From Variovorax paradoxus (GTDB lineage: Bacteria > Pseudomonadota > Gammaproteobacteria > Burkholderiales > Burkholderiaceae_C): a DNA stretch of 64,000 nucleotides. Made by a program: the position numbers and the translations under genes. The notes below the pieces were generated by a model. That model ran no database searches, was not told where the DNA came from, and worked only from the letters and a program-made list of their open reading frames with translations. The DNA is taken from contig NZ_CP102931.1 in NCBI RefSeq assembly GCF_024734665.1, positions 2,974,001 to 3,038,000 of the forward strand, in the 5' to 3' direction. Positions 7,935-17,296 of this stretch are shown here, one piece after another; within the stretch, counting starts at the first letter, position 1; every line of letters begins with the position of its first letter.

Positions 7935-10271
7935 CTAGCTGAAGATGCTCATGACCTTGGCCTGGATCGCGAGCCCGCCGCTGCGGATCTTGGCGCCAGC
8001 GGCCTTCACGTTGGCGCCCGAGGCTTCGAGGCTGAGCCCGTTGTCCTTGTTCTTGAAGGCCGAGATGTCGATCTTCACGGTTGCCAGCTGCAGGTTGAGG
8101 GCAGCGTAGATCTGCGCTCTTGCGCCCCAGACGTCGAAGGAGGTCGCCACCGCGCCGAAGCGGAAGACGCAGCCGCTGGCGCGCCCCACCCGCCAGTTGT
8201 TCTCCTGGGAGGAGCTGATGGTGTGCTGGGGCACGTTGAAGGTGACCTTCGGCGCGTTCACGATGATCTCGACGCTGACGTTCTCGGTCACCGTGCCGGT
8301 GATGTTGCGTGTCTCGCCCGCTGTGATGTTCTCCGTGCGTGGCCCCTTGGTGGTGAGCATCTCCGCGCCGTCCACCGTGGCCGTGAGGCCGCCGGTGATG
8401 GTCCACGTTGCGCCGCCGGTGGTGGTGCGGGTTTCACCGCCCGCGATGGTTTCGCTCTGGCCGCCGGTGATGCTGCGGGTTTCTCCACCGGAAATCGTCT
8501 CGGTGCGGCCGCCCGTCACGGTGCGTGTCTCGCCGCTGTGAATGGTCTCGTTTTCGCCGCCGTTGACCGTGCGGGTCTGCCCGCCGTTGATCGTCTCGAC
8601 GCCGCCACTGTTCACGAGCCGTTCTTCGCCGCCGTTGTAGGTGGCGGTTTCCTTGTCGGTGATGGTGGTGGTGCGTGTGCCGATGACGTCGAGCTTTTCG
8701 TTGACGTGGATAACGGAGGTGCGGTTGCCGCCCACGTCGCGCGTTTCGTCGGCTTCTACTTCCACATCGAGATTGCGCTCGGCGTGCAGCAGGATCTGCT
8801 CGGCGCCCGTGCGGTCTTCGAAGCGCAGCATGTTGGCCTGGTTGGCCGCGCCGCCGGTGCTGGAGCGCGTGAGGATGCCGCTGGCCGTCGCGTTGGCGGG
8901 CAGCTCCCAGGGCGGCATCTGGTCGCTGTTGTAGACGCGGCCGGTGATGATGGGGCGGTCGGGCTCGCCACCGATGAAATCGACGATCACTTCCTGGCCC
9001 ACGCGCGGCATGTGCATGGTGCCGAAGTTGGCCCCGGCCCAACTGCTCGACACCCGCACCCAGCAGGAGCTGTTTTCGTCGGACTGGCCATAGCGGTCCC
9101 AGCGGAACTGCAGCTTCACGCGGCCGAAGCGGTCGGTCCAGATTTCTTCGGGGCCGACCACGGTGGCGGTCTGCGGGCCGTTGGTGCGCGGGCGCGGCGT
9201 GTTGCGCGCTGGGCGGTAGGCGACGGTCGAGGGCAGCACGGTGAAGTCGAACTCGCATACCGATTCAGTGCTGCCGCCCGAGGAGTATTCGGGCTCCTGC
9301 AGGTCGTAGCGGGTTTCGGTGACGAGGTATTCGCGGTTGTCCGATTCGCGCGGGCAGTGCGTCATCTCGAACAGGTAGCCCGGCGCCATGCCGACCACAT
9401 TGGTGTGACCCGATGCCAGCTCGTGCGCGCACTGCAGCTCCTGCAGGCGGATCTTGGCGTAGGCGTCGCCCTGCTGGTGCTCGCTGTAGCCGCCGAGCCA
9501 TTCGTAGACCTCGTAGGTCGAATGCTCGTGGGCCTTCGGGTCTTGCTGCACGCTTTGCAGCGAGGCGCGCGACTTCTTGAAGTCGAAGTCGTCGAGCATC
9601 ACGCGGCCCGAGGTGATCTGCTCGGACACGTGCCACTGGTCGATGCAGGGCTCCATCGCATTGAGCACGCGGTCGCGCGGGCGATAAGTGATGCTGGCGT
9701 GGCCGGGCAACGGCTTGTAGCTGCCTGCGTCGTCGGCCAGCACCAGCAGGTGCGATCCGTTGCTGTGCTCGAAGTGGTAGGCAATGCCTTCGTGCTCCAT
9801 GAGGCGGCTCACGAAGGCGAAGTCGCTTTCCTGGTACTGCACGCAGTACTCCTGGGCGGAGTAGCTGCCTGTAAGACGCTTCTCGAACTGGAAGCCGTAC
9901 TTGCCCAGCACCTCGTCAAGCACCTCGGGCACGCTCTTGTTCTGGAAGATGCGGCAATCGGTGGTGCGCGTGAGGTACCACAGCCAGGGCTGCACCAGTG
10001 CGCGGTAGACGTAGTGGCGGCCGGTTTCGTTGGCGCGGCCCACCAGCTCGAAGCGCACCACGGTGCCGTTGAGAAAGCGCGGTGCGCCTTCGTCGGCGAG
10101 TTCCAGCGTGAGCGAAGTGCCGAGCAGTTGCTTCAGGTCGAGGCTGAAGCTGGTGCTGACCATGTCCACTTCGAACTCGAAGAGTTGCGAGAGGCCCTCC
10201 TGTCCCCGCATGGAGCGGAACTTGAGCTGCTCGGCGCTCAGGACGGTGTGGACTTGGACGGTACGCGGCAT
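7935..10271 (-). CDS. vgrG: Type VI secretion system spike protein VgrG
   Basis: 778 residues. The N-terminal gp27-like region is recognisable from FRSMRGQEGLSQLFEFEVDM and YCVQYQESDFAFVSRLMEHEGI. The gp5-like OB domain follows at about 385-450 (DRFGRVKLQFRWDR, SCWVRVSSSWAGANFG, PRVGQEVIVDF, GEPDRPIITGRVYN). Then a triple-stranded beta-helix needle contains an octapeptide repeat at 546-665, and the C-terminal ~110 residues are an extra non-repetitive domain with no motif I recognise. VgrG trimers form the puncturing tip of the T6SS tube. It is the first gene of the minus-strand cluster; the core T6SS sheath and baseplate genes are not in the window. Confidence 0.95.
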   Translation of the reverse strand: MPRTVQVHTVLSAEQLKFRSMRGQEGLSQLFEFEVDMVSTSFSLDLKQLLGTSLTLELADEGAPRFLNGTVVRFELVGRANETGRHYVYRALVQPWLWYLTRTTDCRIFQNKSVPEVLDEVLGKYGFQFEKRLTGSYSAQEYCVQYQESDFAFVSRLMEHEGIAYHFEHSNGSHLLVLADDAGSYKPLPGHASITYRPRDRVLNAMEPCIDQWHVSEQITSGRVMLDDFDFKKSRASLQSVQQDPKAHEHSTYEVYEWLGGYSEHQQGDAYAKIRLQELQCAHELASGHTNVVGMAPGYLFEMTHCPRESDNREYLVTETRYDLQEPEYSSGGSTESVCEFDFTVLPSTVAYRPARNTPRPRTNGPQTATVVGPEEIWTDRFGRVKLQFRWDRYGQSDENSSCWVRVSSSWAGANFGTMHMPRVGQEVIVDFIGGEPDRPIITGRVYNSDQMPPWELPANATASGILTRSSTGGAANQANMLRFEDRTGAEQILLHAERNLDVEVEADETRDVGGNRTSVIHVNEKLDVIGTRTTTITDKETATYNGGEERLVNSGGVETINGGQTRTVNGGENETIHSGETRTVTGGRTETISGGETRSITGGQSETIAGGETRTTTGGATWTITGGLTATVDGAEMLTTKGPRTENITAGETRNITGTVTENVSVEIIVNAPKVTFNVPQHTISSSQENNWRVGRASGCVFRFGAVATSFDVWGARAQIYAALNLQLATVKIDISAFKNKDNGLSLEASGANVKAAGAKIRSGGLAIQAKVMSIFS
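8277..8636 (-). repeat. 24-base tandem repeat encoding an octapeptide beta-helix in VgrG
   Basis: Fifteen consecutive 8-residue units (VgrG residues 546-665) follow the pattern xGGxTxTI or xGGETRTV, for example NGGQTRTV, TGGRTETI, SGGETRSI, TGGQSETI, TGGATWTI. The units are in frame, so the DNA is a degenerate 24-base tandem repeat. Eight-residue periodicity fits the gp5-like triple-stranded beta-helix of the VgrG needle. Unit number could change by slippage and so alter needle length. Confidence 0.85.
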
Positions 10272-10410
10272 TCGGAACTTCCCTGACCCTTGGGTTTCTG
10301 CGGCTGAGAAACCTTCGGTGACAGTCTAGAAATTCCTTATGTCACATAAATGACGCGAGGGCGCGCAGAAGGGAGCCTTTCTCCTCTGAAACAACGCGTA
10401 GAAGAAGCCC

Positions 10411-11547
10411 TTACATCGAGGCTTCGAGCATGGCCTTGTAGTCGTCGCGCGTGGCCAGGCGCGGGTTGGTCTTGTGGCAGTGGTCGGCCATTGCGCCGTC
10501 GATGATCTTCTCGAACAGCGCGGGCGTCACGCCCACTTCAGCCAAACCCTTGGGCAAGCCGAGACGCGCGTTCATGTCGCGGATCGCATCGCCGAGGTCG
10601 CCAGCCGAATCGAGGTGCATGGCCTGCGCCATGCGTTGCAGGCGCTGCTCTTTCTGCACCGATTCCGCGCCCGAATTGAAGTGGATCACCGCGGGCAGGA
10701 AGAGGGCGTTGAGCGTGCCATGGTGCAGGCGCGGATCGACGCCGCCCAGGCTGTGGCTGAGCGAATGCACGCAGCCCAGACCCTTCTGGAAGGCCATGGC
10801 GCCCTGCATCGAGGCGCTCATGAGGTTCAGGCGCGCCTCGCGGTCGCTGCCGTCTTTTGTTGCGCGCTCGATGTGGCCCCAGGCGCGCTCGAGCCCGTCG
10901 AGGCCGATGCCGTCAGCCGGCGGGTTGAACGCGGCCGACATGAAGGTTTCCATGCAGTGCGCGATGGCGTCCATGCCGGTGGCGGCTGTGAGCCTGGGCG
11001 GCAGGCCCAGCGTGAGCTCGGGGTCGCAGATGGCGGCCTTGGGCATCAGGAACCAGCTGTGGAAGCCGAGCTTGCGATGGTCGTCGACGATGACGATCGC
11101 GCCGCGTGCCACTTCACTGCCGGTGCCGCTGGTGGTGGGCACCGCAATCAGCGGCACCGCGCGATCGGTGATCCTGGGCGAGCCGCCTTCGATGGTCGCG
11201 TAGGTCTTGAGCGGGCCTTCGTGCGTGGCAGCGATGGCGACGCCCTTGGCACAGTCGATGGCGGAGCCGCCGCCCACGGCGATCAGGCCGTCGCAGCGGC
11301 CGCTGCGATACAGCTCGACGGCCGCACGCACTGCGGCTTCGGTGGGGTTGGAAGGCGTCTGGTCGAAAACCGAAACCTCGAGATCAGCGATGGCGTCGAG
11401 CGCCTTCTGCAGCACGCCGGCCGCGCGTACGCCGGCGTCGGTCACGATCAGCGGGCGGTTGATGCCGATGCGCGCGCATTCGCTGGACAACAGCTTGATC
11501 GCGCCGAACTCGAACTGGATCTGGGTGAGGTATTGGATGAGTGCCAT
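10411..11547 (-). CDS. Iron-containing alcohol dehydrogenase
   Basis: 378 residues of the group III (Fe-dependent) alcohol dehydrogenase family. Visible motifs are the NAD(P)-binding GGGSAIDCAKG, the TTSGTGSEVA loop, and the metal-site region GMDAIAHCMETFMS, CVHSLSHSLGG and HHGTLNALFLPAVI, which supply the Asp and His ligands. It interconverts an alcohol or hydroxy acid and a carbonyl in the cytoplasm; the substrate cannot be told. It is a single gene, divergent from an esterase gene with a spacing of 64 bases that must hold both promoters. Confidence 0.9.
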   Translation of the reverse strand: MALIQYLTQIQFEFGAIKLLSSECARIGINRPLIVTDAGVRAAGVLQKALDAIADLEVSVFDQTPSNPTEAAVRAAVELYRSGRCDGLIAVGGGSAIDCAKGVAIAATHEGPLKTYATIEGGSPRITDRAVPLIAVPTTSGTGSEVARGAIVIVDDHRKLGFHSWFLMPKAAICDPELTLGLPPRLTAATGMDAIAHCMETFMSAAFNPPADGIGLDGLERAWGHIERATKDGSDREARLNLMSASMQGAMAFQKGLGCVHSLSHSLGGVDPRLHHGTLNALFLPAVIHFNSGAESVQKEQRLQRMAQAMHLDSAGDLGDAIRDMNARLGLPKGLAEVGVTPALFEKIIDGAMADHCHKTNPRLATRDDYKAMLEASM

Positions 11548-11611
11548 GGATGTGAAATGTCTCGGGGCAGTACGATTGCCGACCAGCCAAATCTAACAAG
11601 AGCGATCAGTC

Positions 11612-12595
11612 TTGCACACGAAAGAAACCCTTGCCGCTGTCACGCCGGGAACACCTCCCGCCATACGACTTACTCCGAAGATGGCCAGCGTTGTCGAGCG
11701 CATGGCGCGCGCCGGCCACCCCACGCTCGATCAGCTCACGCCCGAGGAGGCCAAGGCTTCTTACGAAAAGGGCGCGGGCGTGCTCGAAGTGCCCAAGCCC
11801 GAGCTGGCGCGGGTTGAAGACTTCACCATTCCCGCGCGCGATGACTTCGCGATCCCGGCACGGTTGTATGCGCCGTCCACCGATGCGCTGCCCGCGCTGA
11901 TGTACTTTCATGGCGGCGGCTTCACCGTCGGCAATATCCGCACGCATGACACGCTGTGCCGCGTGCTGAGTGCCAAGAGCGGCTGCGCGGTGGTGTCGGT
12001 GGACTACCGCCTCGCGCCCGTGCACAAGTTTCCGACGGCGTCGAACGATGCGTGGGACGCCTTCGCCTTCCTGGCCCACGAGGGTAGACGCGTCGGTGTC
12101 GACACGCGGCGCCTGGCGGTGGGCGGCGACAGCGCTGGCGGCACGCTCGCGGCCGTGTGCGCGATCCTGGCGCGCGACGCGGGCCTGCCGCTTGCGCTGC
12201 AGATGCTGATCTACCCCGGCATGACAGCCCATCAGGACACGGCCTCGCACCAGCGCCACGTCAACGGCCCGCTGTTGACCAAGGCGATGATCGATTTCTT
12301 CTTTGCGCAGTACGTTCGCACGCCCGCTGATCGCGACGACTGGCGCTTTGCACCGCTGCTGGCCGACGACGTAGACGGAGTGGCACCGGCCTGGATCGGC
12401 CTGGCTGAATGCGATCCGGTGGTTGATGAGGGTATTGCCTATGCCGACAAGTTGCGCGCCGCGGGCGTACCGGTCGACCTGGAGATCTACCGGGGCGTGA
12501 TCCACGAATTCATCAAGATGGGCCGGGCGATACCGGAGGCGCTGCAGGCGCAGGACGATGCGGCCCGGGCACTCAAAGAAGCACTGACACCATGA
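11612..12595 (+). CDS. Alpha/beta hydrolase of the HSL (acetyl esterase Aes-like) family
   Basis: 327 residues. The HSL-family oxyanion motif HGGGF occurs at about residue 95, the nucleophile elbow GGDSAGG at about 170, the acid in LAECDPVVDEG and the catalytic histidine in GVIHEFIKMG. There is no signal peptide, so it is a cytoplasmic esterase/lipase-type enzyme acting on short-chain esters. The frame opens with TTG at 11612; the next ATG (residue 24) would remove part of the cap helix, so I keep TTG with moderate confidence. Its stop overlaps the start of the next gene (ATGA). Confidence 0.85.
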   Translation: MHTKETLAAVTPGTPPAIRLTPKMASVVERMARAGHPTLDQLTPEEAKASYEKGAGVLEVPKPELARVEDFTIPARDDFAIPARLYAPSTDALPALMYFHGGGFTVGNIRTHDTLCRVLSAKSGCAVVSVDYRLAPVHKFPTASNDAWDAFAFLAHEGRRVGVDTRRLAVGGDSAGGTLAAVCAILARDAGLPLALQMLIYPGMTAHQDTASHQRHVNGPLLTKAMIDFFFAQYVRTPADRDDWRFAPLLADDVDGVAPAWIGLAECDPVVDEGIAYADKLRAAGVPVDLEIYRGVIHEFIKMGRAIPEALQAQDDAARALKEALTP

Positions 12596-13488
12596 GCGAC
12601 ACAACAGCTATCCAACGCAAGGATTTCCGTTTCTTCCACCGCCTGCGCGTGCGCTGGGCCGAAGTCGACATGCAGAAGATCGTCTTCAACGCGCACTACC
12701 TGATGTACTTCGACACCGCCGTCGCCGACTACTGGCGCGCGCTGGCGCTGCCGTACGAAGAGGCGATGCACGCGCTCGGCGGCGACCTCTACGTGCGCAA
12801 GGCCACGATCGACTTTCGGGCCTCGGCCCGCATGGACGACGTGCTCGACGTGGGCATGCGCTGCACGCGCATCGGCAATTCGTCGATGGTGTTCGAGGGC
12901 GGGCTGTTCCGGCAGGACCAGTTCCTGGTGGGCTGCGAGCTGGTCTACGTGTTCGCCGACCCGGCCACGCAGACCTCGAAGCCGGTGCCGGCGCTGCTGC
13001 GCGAGGTGCTCACCGGCTATGAAGCCGGCGAGCGCATGAGCACCGTCGAGACGGGCGACTGGGCCACGCTGGGCGAAGACGCGAGCGCCCTGCGGCGCGC
13101 GGTGTTCATCGAGGAGCAGAACATTCCCGAAGCGATGGAGTGGGACGAGCACGATGCCGTGGTGCTGCACGCGGTGGCGCGCAACCGCATCGGGCAGGTC
13201 ATTGCCACGGGCCGGTTGCTGCCGGCCGAGAACGGCGTCTCGCACATCGGGCGCATGGCGGTGCATCGCAACCTGCGCAGCGGTGGGCACGGCGCTGCCG
13301 TGATGCAGGTGCTCGAGGATGCCGCCAGGGCCCGCGGCGACAGCGTGGTGGCGCTGAACGCGCAGCGCAGCGCCGAACGCTTCTACGAGCGGCTGGGCTA
13401 TGTGCCGCACGGCGATGGCTTCGAGGAGGCCGGCATCCCGCACGTCGAGATGCGCCGGTCTCTTCTTTCTTCTTCCTCTTCTCAATAG
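12592..13488 (+). CDS. YbgC/FadM-type thioesterase fused to a GNAT acetyltransferase
   Basis: 298 residues in two domains. Residues 1 to about 145 form a hot-dog 4-hydroxybenzoyl-CoA-thioesterase-like domain (RVRWAEVDMQKIVFNAHYLMYFD contains the catalytic Asp region, here cited in two parts RVRWAEVDMQ and KIVFNAHYLM). Residues from about 150 onward form a GNAT domain (ALRRAVFIEEQNIPEA, IGRMAVHRNLRSGGHGAAVM, ALNAQRSAERFYERLGY), closest to ElaA-like acyltransferases. The two normally occur as separate proteins. The gene is translationally coupled to the upstream esterase, suggesting a shared acyl-CoA or acyl-ester substrate. No frameshift is visible at the junction, so the fusion looks genuine. 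Confidence 0.85.
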   Translation: MSDTTAIQRKDFRFFHRLRVRWAEVDMQKIVFNAHYLMYFDTAVADYWRALALPYEEAMHALGGDLYVRKATIDFRASARMDDVLDVGMRCTRIGNSSMVFEGGLFRQDQFLVGCELVYVFADPATQTSKPVPALLREVLTGYEAGERMSTVETGDWATLGEDASALRRAVFIEEQNIPEAMEWDEHDAVVLHAVARNRIGQVIATGRLLPAENGVSHIGRMAVHRNLRSGGHGAAVMQVLEDAARARGDSVVALNAQRSAERFYERLGYVPHGDGFEEAGIPHVEMRRSLLSSSSSQ

Positions 13489-13490
13489 CT

Positions 13491-14417
13491 TCAATAGCGG
13501 CTGGGCGGGTCCGGCACGTAGCCCGGGTCTGAACCCGGGAACGGCGACGGACCAGCCGGACGCGGCCAGCGCGGCGGAGGCGGCACTGGAATCACGCCTG
13601 CAGCAACGAGGTTCTCGCGGCTGTCGTAGCGGATGCGGACCACCTCGTCGGGCGAGGACTGCGCGCGCTCGAAGGTGGTCTTGCCGACGTATGAGGTCTC
13701 GCGGCGGCCATGGGCTGTGCCCAGGCTCGGGCTGGGCGCGGACTGGCGGGCCATGCTGCCCGCGGAGGACTCGGCTGCCGGGGCTGCGCTGTCGGCAGAA
13801 CCGGCCTTGGCGCGCGCATCGCCTTGGTATGACGATGACTCGCTGCGGCGCTCGCGTTCGCCGCCGTACCCACCATATTCGTCGCGGCGCGGGTATGGCG
13901 TGATGGGCGGCGGGAGCGGCTCGGGCATGCGCTCGCGGAACAACGCGACGCCGATCACGCCCACGTCGTCCGGGCGGCCGGTGCGGCTCGCGTAGGAATT
14001 GCCGGCCGCGGCGAATTCGAAGGCCGCGATCTGCGAGTCGCTCTTGCGCCAGCCTGTGATGTCGCTGCGCTCGCTCGCGCTGAACACGTAGCCGTTCTGC
14101 CTGACGCCCGCGGTTTCGCCGGTGACGACGTTGACGCCGTCCACCGACATCACGGCCATGATGCGTTCGCCCATCGCGTTGCGCGCCCGGATGGCGTAGC
14201 GCGCGCCGGGACGGCCGGCAACCCAGTATTCGCCGCGGTGGCGGTAGATCGGCAGCTCCGCGCCGGTGCCGCGGTCGACCACGCTGATCTGCATCAGCGA
14301 GCCGATGCGGCTGGACGGCGTGGGCGGAGCGTAAGACCGCTCCGGGCTCTGCGCGCAGGCCGAGAACGAGGCCACGGCGCTCAGGGCCAGGGCGGTGGAG
14401 AAGAATCTGCGCTTCAT
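13491..14417 (-). CDS. Putative lipoprotein of unknown function
   Basis: 308 residues with a lipoprotein signal (RRFFSTALALSAVASFSAC; lipobox SFSAC ends at Cys21). A conserved-looking domain follows (LMQISVVDRGTGAELPIYRH, YAIRARNAMGERIMAVMSVDG, DVGVIGVALFRE), and then a low-complexity Pro/Ser/Arg-rich tail with GGYGGERERR. I recognise no named family. It is convergent with the thioesterase-GNAT gene with only 2 bases between stop codons, and it has its own upstream region of about 150 bases before ygfZ. It is probably anchored in the outer membrane facing the periplasm. Confidence 0.75.
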   Translation of the reverse strand: MKRRFFSTALALSAVASFSACAQSPERSYAPPTPSSRIGSLMQISVVDRGTGAELPIYRHRGEYWVAGRPGARYAIRARNAMGERIMAVMSVDGVNVVTGETAGVRQNGYVFSASERSDITGWRKSDSQIAAFEFAAAGNSYASRTGRPDDVGVIGVALFRERMPEPLPPPITPYPRRDEYGGYGGERERRSESSSYQGDARAKAGSADSAAPAAESSAGSMARQSAPSPSLGTAHGRRETSYVGKTTFERAQSSPDEVVRIRYDSRENLVAAGVIPVPPPPRWPRPAGPSPFPGSDPGYVPDPPSRY

Positions 14418-14565
14418 GGTGTGTCTTCCTTGCCAGGAGTTGATCGGTGCAGGCTTCTACGGCGCAGCATCGGCGGCAGGGTTAAACAACGCGCAAAAAA
14501 ATGGCGCTATCTGTTCGATAGCGCCGAGCGCCCCTTTTCTTCAAGGGCGTTGGGGGGTAAGGGGC

Positions 14566-15492
14566 TCAGATGTCTTCGAGCAAGGGATAGGGCAGCGGCT
14601 CGACGGTGAGCGCTGCGCCATCGGCCGATCCGACGCGCAGGCCACCGGCTTCGAGCGCGGCGATCTGCATGGAGATCAGCGCGGACCAGCCGCCATCGGG
14701 AGCCGGTGCGGCTTGCGCCACGGTGCCCACAGGCTGCTCGGCATCGCCGGCGGCAAACACTTCCTGCCCGGCGGACACAGGTGCATCGGCCTGCACGAGG
14801 TAGGTGCGGCGCTTCAGCGTGCCGCGGAACTGGCTGCGCGCGACCACTTCCTGGCCGGGGTAGCAGCCTTTCTTGAAGTTCACGCCGCCGACCGACTCGT
14901 AGTTGATCATCTGCGGCACGAAGGCTTCGATGACCGGCGTGGTCAGCGTCACGATGCCGCTGCGCACTTCGCTCCATTGCCACAGGCTCGCATCGACTGC
15001 CGGGCCCACGGGGGCGGCATGGCCAGCCGGCGCGATCCAGAGCGCGCGCGGAACGCCGTCGGCCGGGTACAGCGACACGGCGCTGACTTCGTCGCTAACG
15101 GCCGTGCGCTTGCCGGGCAGCGCGGCGGCGTCGAGGCCGTTGCCGGTCAATGCCGTGCCGGCCAGGCCGTACAGCACAAATTGTTCGGTGGCGTCCGTCA
15201 GCTTGGCCTTGGCGCGCAGCACGAACATCGACAGGCGCTTGAGCGTGGCGGCCAGGATGTCGCGGCTGCACACCAGCAAGATCAACTCAGGTTGCGGCTT
15301 GATGCCGATGAAACTTGCGATCACACGGCCCTTGGCGGTGCACAGCGCGGCCAGGCGGGCGTCTGAGGCGCCGAGCAGCGAGAAGTCTTGTGTCAGCTGG
15401 CCATGCAGGAAGCTGGCGGCATCGGGGCCCTCTGCCCGGATCACACCAAGGTGGGAGAGGGCGGTCACGCCATTGAGAACGACAGTGGTCAT
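14566..15492 (-). CDS. ygfZ: Folate-binding protein YgfZ (Fe-S cluster repair/assembly)
   Basis: 308 residues of the GcvT-like YgfZ family. The diagnostic KGCYPGQEVVAR motif is present, together with an N-terminal LGVIRAEGPDAASFLHGQLTQD and GRVIASFIGIK. YgfZ uses tetrahydrofolate and its conserved Cys to sustain certain Fe-S enzymes such as MiaB. The frame is open 28 codons further upstream, but MTTVVLNGVTALSHLG is the usual start, hence 15492. It is divergent from mltG, a pairing often seen in Betaproteobacteria. Confidence 0.92.
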   Translation of the reverse strand: MTTVVLNGVTALSHLGVIRAEGPDAASFLHGQLTQDFSLLGASDARLAALCTAKGRVIASFIGIKPQPELILLVCSRDILAATLKRLSMFVLRAKAKLTDATEQFVLYGLAGTALTGNGLDAAALPGKRTAVSDEVSAVSLYPADGVPRALWIAPAGHAAPVGPAVDASLWQWSEVRSGIVTLTTPVIEAFVPQMINYESVGGVNFKKGCYPGQEVVARSQFRGTLKRRTYLVQADAPVSAGQEVFAAGDAEQPVGTVAQAAPAPDGGWSALISMQIAALEAGGLRVGSADGAALTVEPLPYPLLEDI

Positions 15493-15617
15493 CGCTGAAT
15501 TATCATGGCCGTGCCTGTTCCTTCGGGTCGGCAGGGGCTCCCGCCCTGCAACCTGCAAGGCCACCGGTTTTTTCATCTCCTCCTCCGGCTTTTTCCCGTC
15601 ATCCCCACATCGGATCC

Positions 15618-16643
15618 GTGCGCAGCTTCTTCCTCACGCTTTTCCTGCTCGCCGCCCTGATTGCGCTTGCGCTCGGCGGTGCTGGTCTCTGGTGGGTACA
15701 CCAGCCGCTCAAGCTGCCGGCGCCCAGCGTCGATCTGTCGGTCGAACCCGGCACCACGCCGCGCGGCATCGCGCAGGCCGTGGCCGACACGGGCGTCGAC
15801 GTGCAGCCGCAGCTGCTTTACCTGTGGTTCCGTGTCTCGGGACAAGACCGCCAGATGCGCGCCGGCAGCTACGAGCTGGAGCGCGGTATTACGCCCAAGC
15901 TGCTGCTCAACATCCTGGTGCGCGGCGAGGAAGCCACGCGCAGCCTGGTGCTGGTCGAGGGCTGGAACATCCGCCAGGTGCGCGCCGCGCTTGCCAAGGC
16001 CGACCAGCTCAAGCCCGACAGCATGGGCCTGACCGACGAGGCGCTGATGACCAAGCTCGGCAAGCCGGGCCTGCACCCGGAAGGGCGCTTCTTCCCGGAC
16101 ACGTACACCTACTCGAAGGGCTCGACCGACATCGCCCTGCTGCAGCGCGCGATGCGGGCCATGGACAAGAAGCTCGAAGCCGCCTGGGCCGCCCGCGCCT
16201 CTGATCTGCCGCTGAAATCGGCCGATGAGGCGCTTATTCTTGCCAGCATTGTCGAAAAGGAGACAGGCAAGGCCAACGACCGCGCGGAAATCGCAGCCGT
16301 CTTCACCAATCGCTTGCGCATCGGCATGCCGCTTCAGACCGACCCGACGGTGATCTATGGCATGGGCACGGCCTTCGAAGGCAATCTGCGCAAGAAAGAT
16401 CTGCAGACCGACACGCCCTGGAACACCTACACCCGCGGCGGGCTGCCGCCCACGCCGATCGCCATGCCCGGCAAGGCCGCGCTGCTCGCGGCGGTGCAGC
16501 CGGCGCAAAGCAAGTCGCTGTACTTCGTGTCGCGCGGCGACGGCACCAGCCAGTTCAGCAGCTCGCTCGACGACCACAACCGCGCAGTCAACCAATATCA
16601 GCGCGGCGGCGGCAGTCCCAACAAACCGAAGGCGACCCAATGA
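15618..16643 (+). CDS. mltG: Endolytic murein transglycosylase MltG
   Basis: 341 residues with one N-terminal membrane helix (about 4-25), a LysM-like region, and the YceG/MltG catalytic domain: [22 protein letters not shown] containing the catalytic Glu, [19 protein letters not shown]-equivalent [17 protein letters not shown], and the C-terminal [20 protein letters not shown]. It cuts nascent glycan strands in the periplasm and sets glycan length. Translation probably starts at a GTG (15618). Its end overlaps the tmk start by 4 bases. Confidence 0.95.
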   Translation: MRSFFLTLFLLAALIALALGGAGLWWVHQPLKLPAPSVDLSVEPGTTPRGIAQAVADTGVDVQPQLLYLWFRVSGQDRQMRAGSYELERGITPKLLLNILVRGEEATRSLVLVEGWNIRQVRAALAKADQLKPDSMGLTDEALMTKLGKPGLHPEGRFFPDTYTYSKGSTDIALLQRAMRAMDKKLEAAWAARASDLPLKSADEALILASIVEKETGKANDRAEIAAVFTNRLRIGMPLQTDPTVIYGMGTAFEGNLRKKDLQTDTPWNTYTRGGLPPTPIAMPGKAALLAAVQPAQSKSLYFVSRGDGTSQFSSSLDDHNRAVNQYQRGGGSPNKPKATQ

Positions 16644-17296
16644 GTGACAACGGTCTGTTTCTGACGCTGGAAGGCATCGACGGCGCCGGCAAGTCGAGCC
16701 ATCTCGATGCGCTGGAGGCGCTGTTCAGGGCGCAGGGGCGCGAAGTCGTGCGTACGCGCGAGCCCGGCGGCACGCCGCTGGCCGAGACGCTGCGTGGCCT
16801 GATCCTCGAAAAGCCGATGGACCCGCTGACCGAATCGCTGCTGGTGTTCGCGGCGCGGCGCGATCACATCGTGCAGGTCATCGAGCCGGCATTGGCCCGC
16901 GGTGACGTGGTGCTGTGCGACCGTTTCACCGATGCGACCTTTGCTTATCAGGGCGCGGGACGTGGCTTCGATGAAGCCGTGCTGTCGACGCTCGAGCAAT
17001 GGGTGCAGGCGGAGGCGGGCAGGGCGACATTGCTCCAGCCGCACATCACGCTGTGGTTCGACCTTGCGCCCGAGATCGCGGCGCAACGATTGGCCGGTGC
17101 CCGCGTGCCCGACAAGTTCGAAGCCCAGCCTGTCGAGTTTTTTCGCCGCGTCGCGCAGGGCTACGCGGCCCGTGTGGCCGCCGATGCGAAGCGCTTCGTA
17201 CGCATCGACGCCAGCCAGTCCCGCGACCAGGTCTGGCAACAGGTTGAAACTGCGTTGGTGGCGCGTGGCGTGCTGAGCGGTGGTGTCACTCGATGA
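16640..17296 (+). CDS. tmk: Thymidylate kinase
   Basis: 218 residues with the P-loop [15 protein letters not shown], the DR(F/Y) motif in [28 protein letters not shown], and a lid region after AGRGFDEAV. It phosphorylates dTMP to dTDP in the cytoplasm. The start overlaps the mltG stop and its own stop overlaps holB, the usual Betaproteobacterial order. Confidence 0.96.
   Translation: MSDNGLFLTLEGIDGAGKSSHLDALEALFRAQGREVVRTREPGGTPLAETLRGLILEKPMDPLTESLLVFAARRDHIVQVIEPALARGDVVLCDRFTDATFAYQGAGRGFDEAVLSTLEQWVQAEAGRATLLQPHITLWFDLAPEIAAQRLAGARVPDKFEAQPVEFFRRVAQGYAARVAADAKRFVRIDASQSRDQVWQQVETALVARGVLSGGVTR

Noticed and set aside
7752..10286. 844-codon plus-strand frame over vgrG
   Set aside because: Long only because of GC-rich codon bias; the opposite strand has a complete VgrG.
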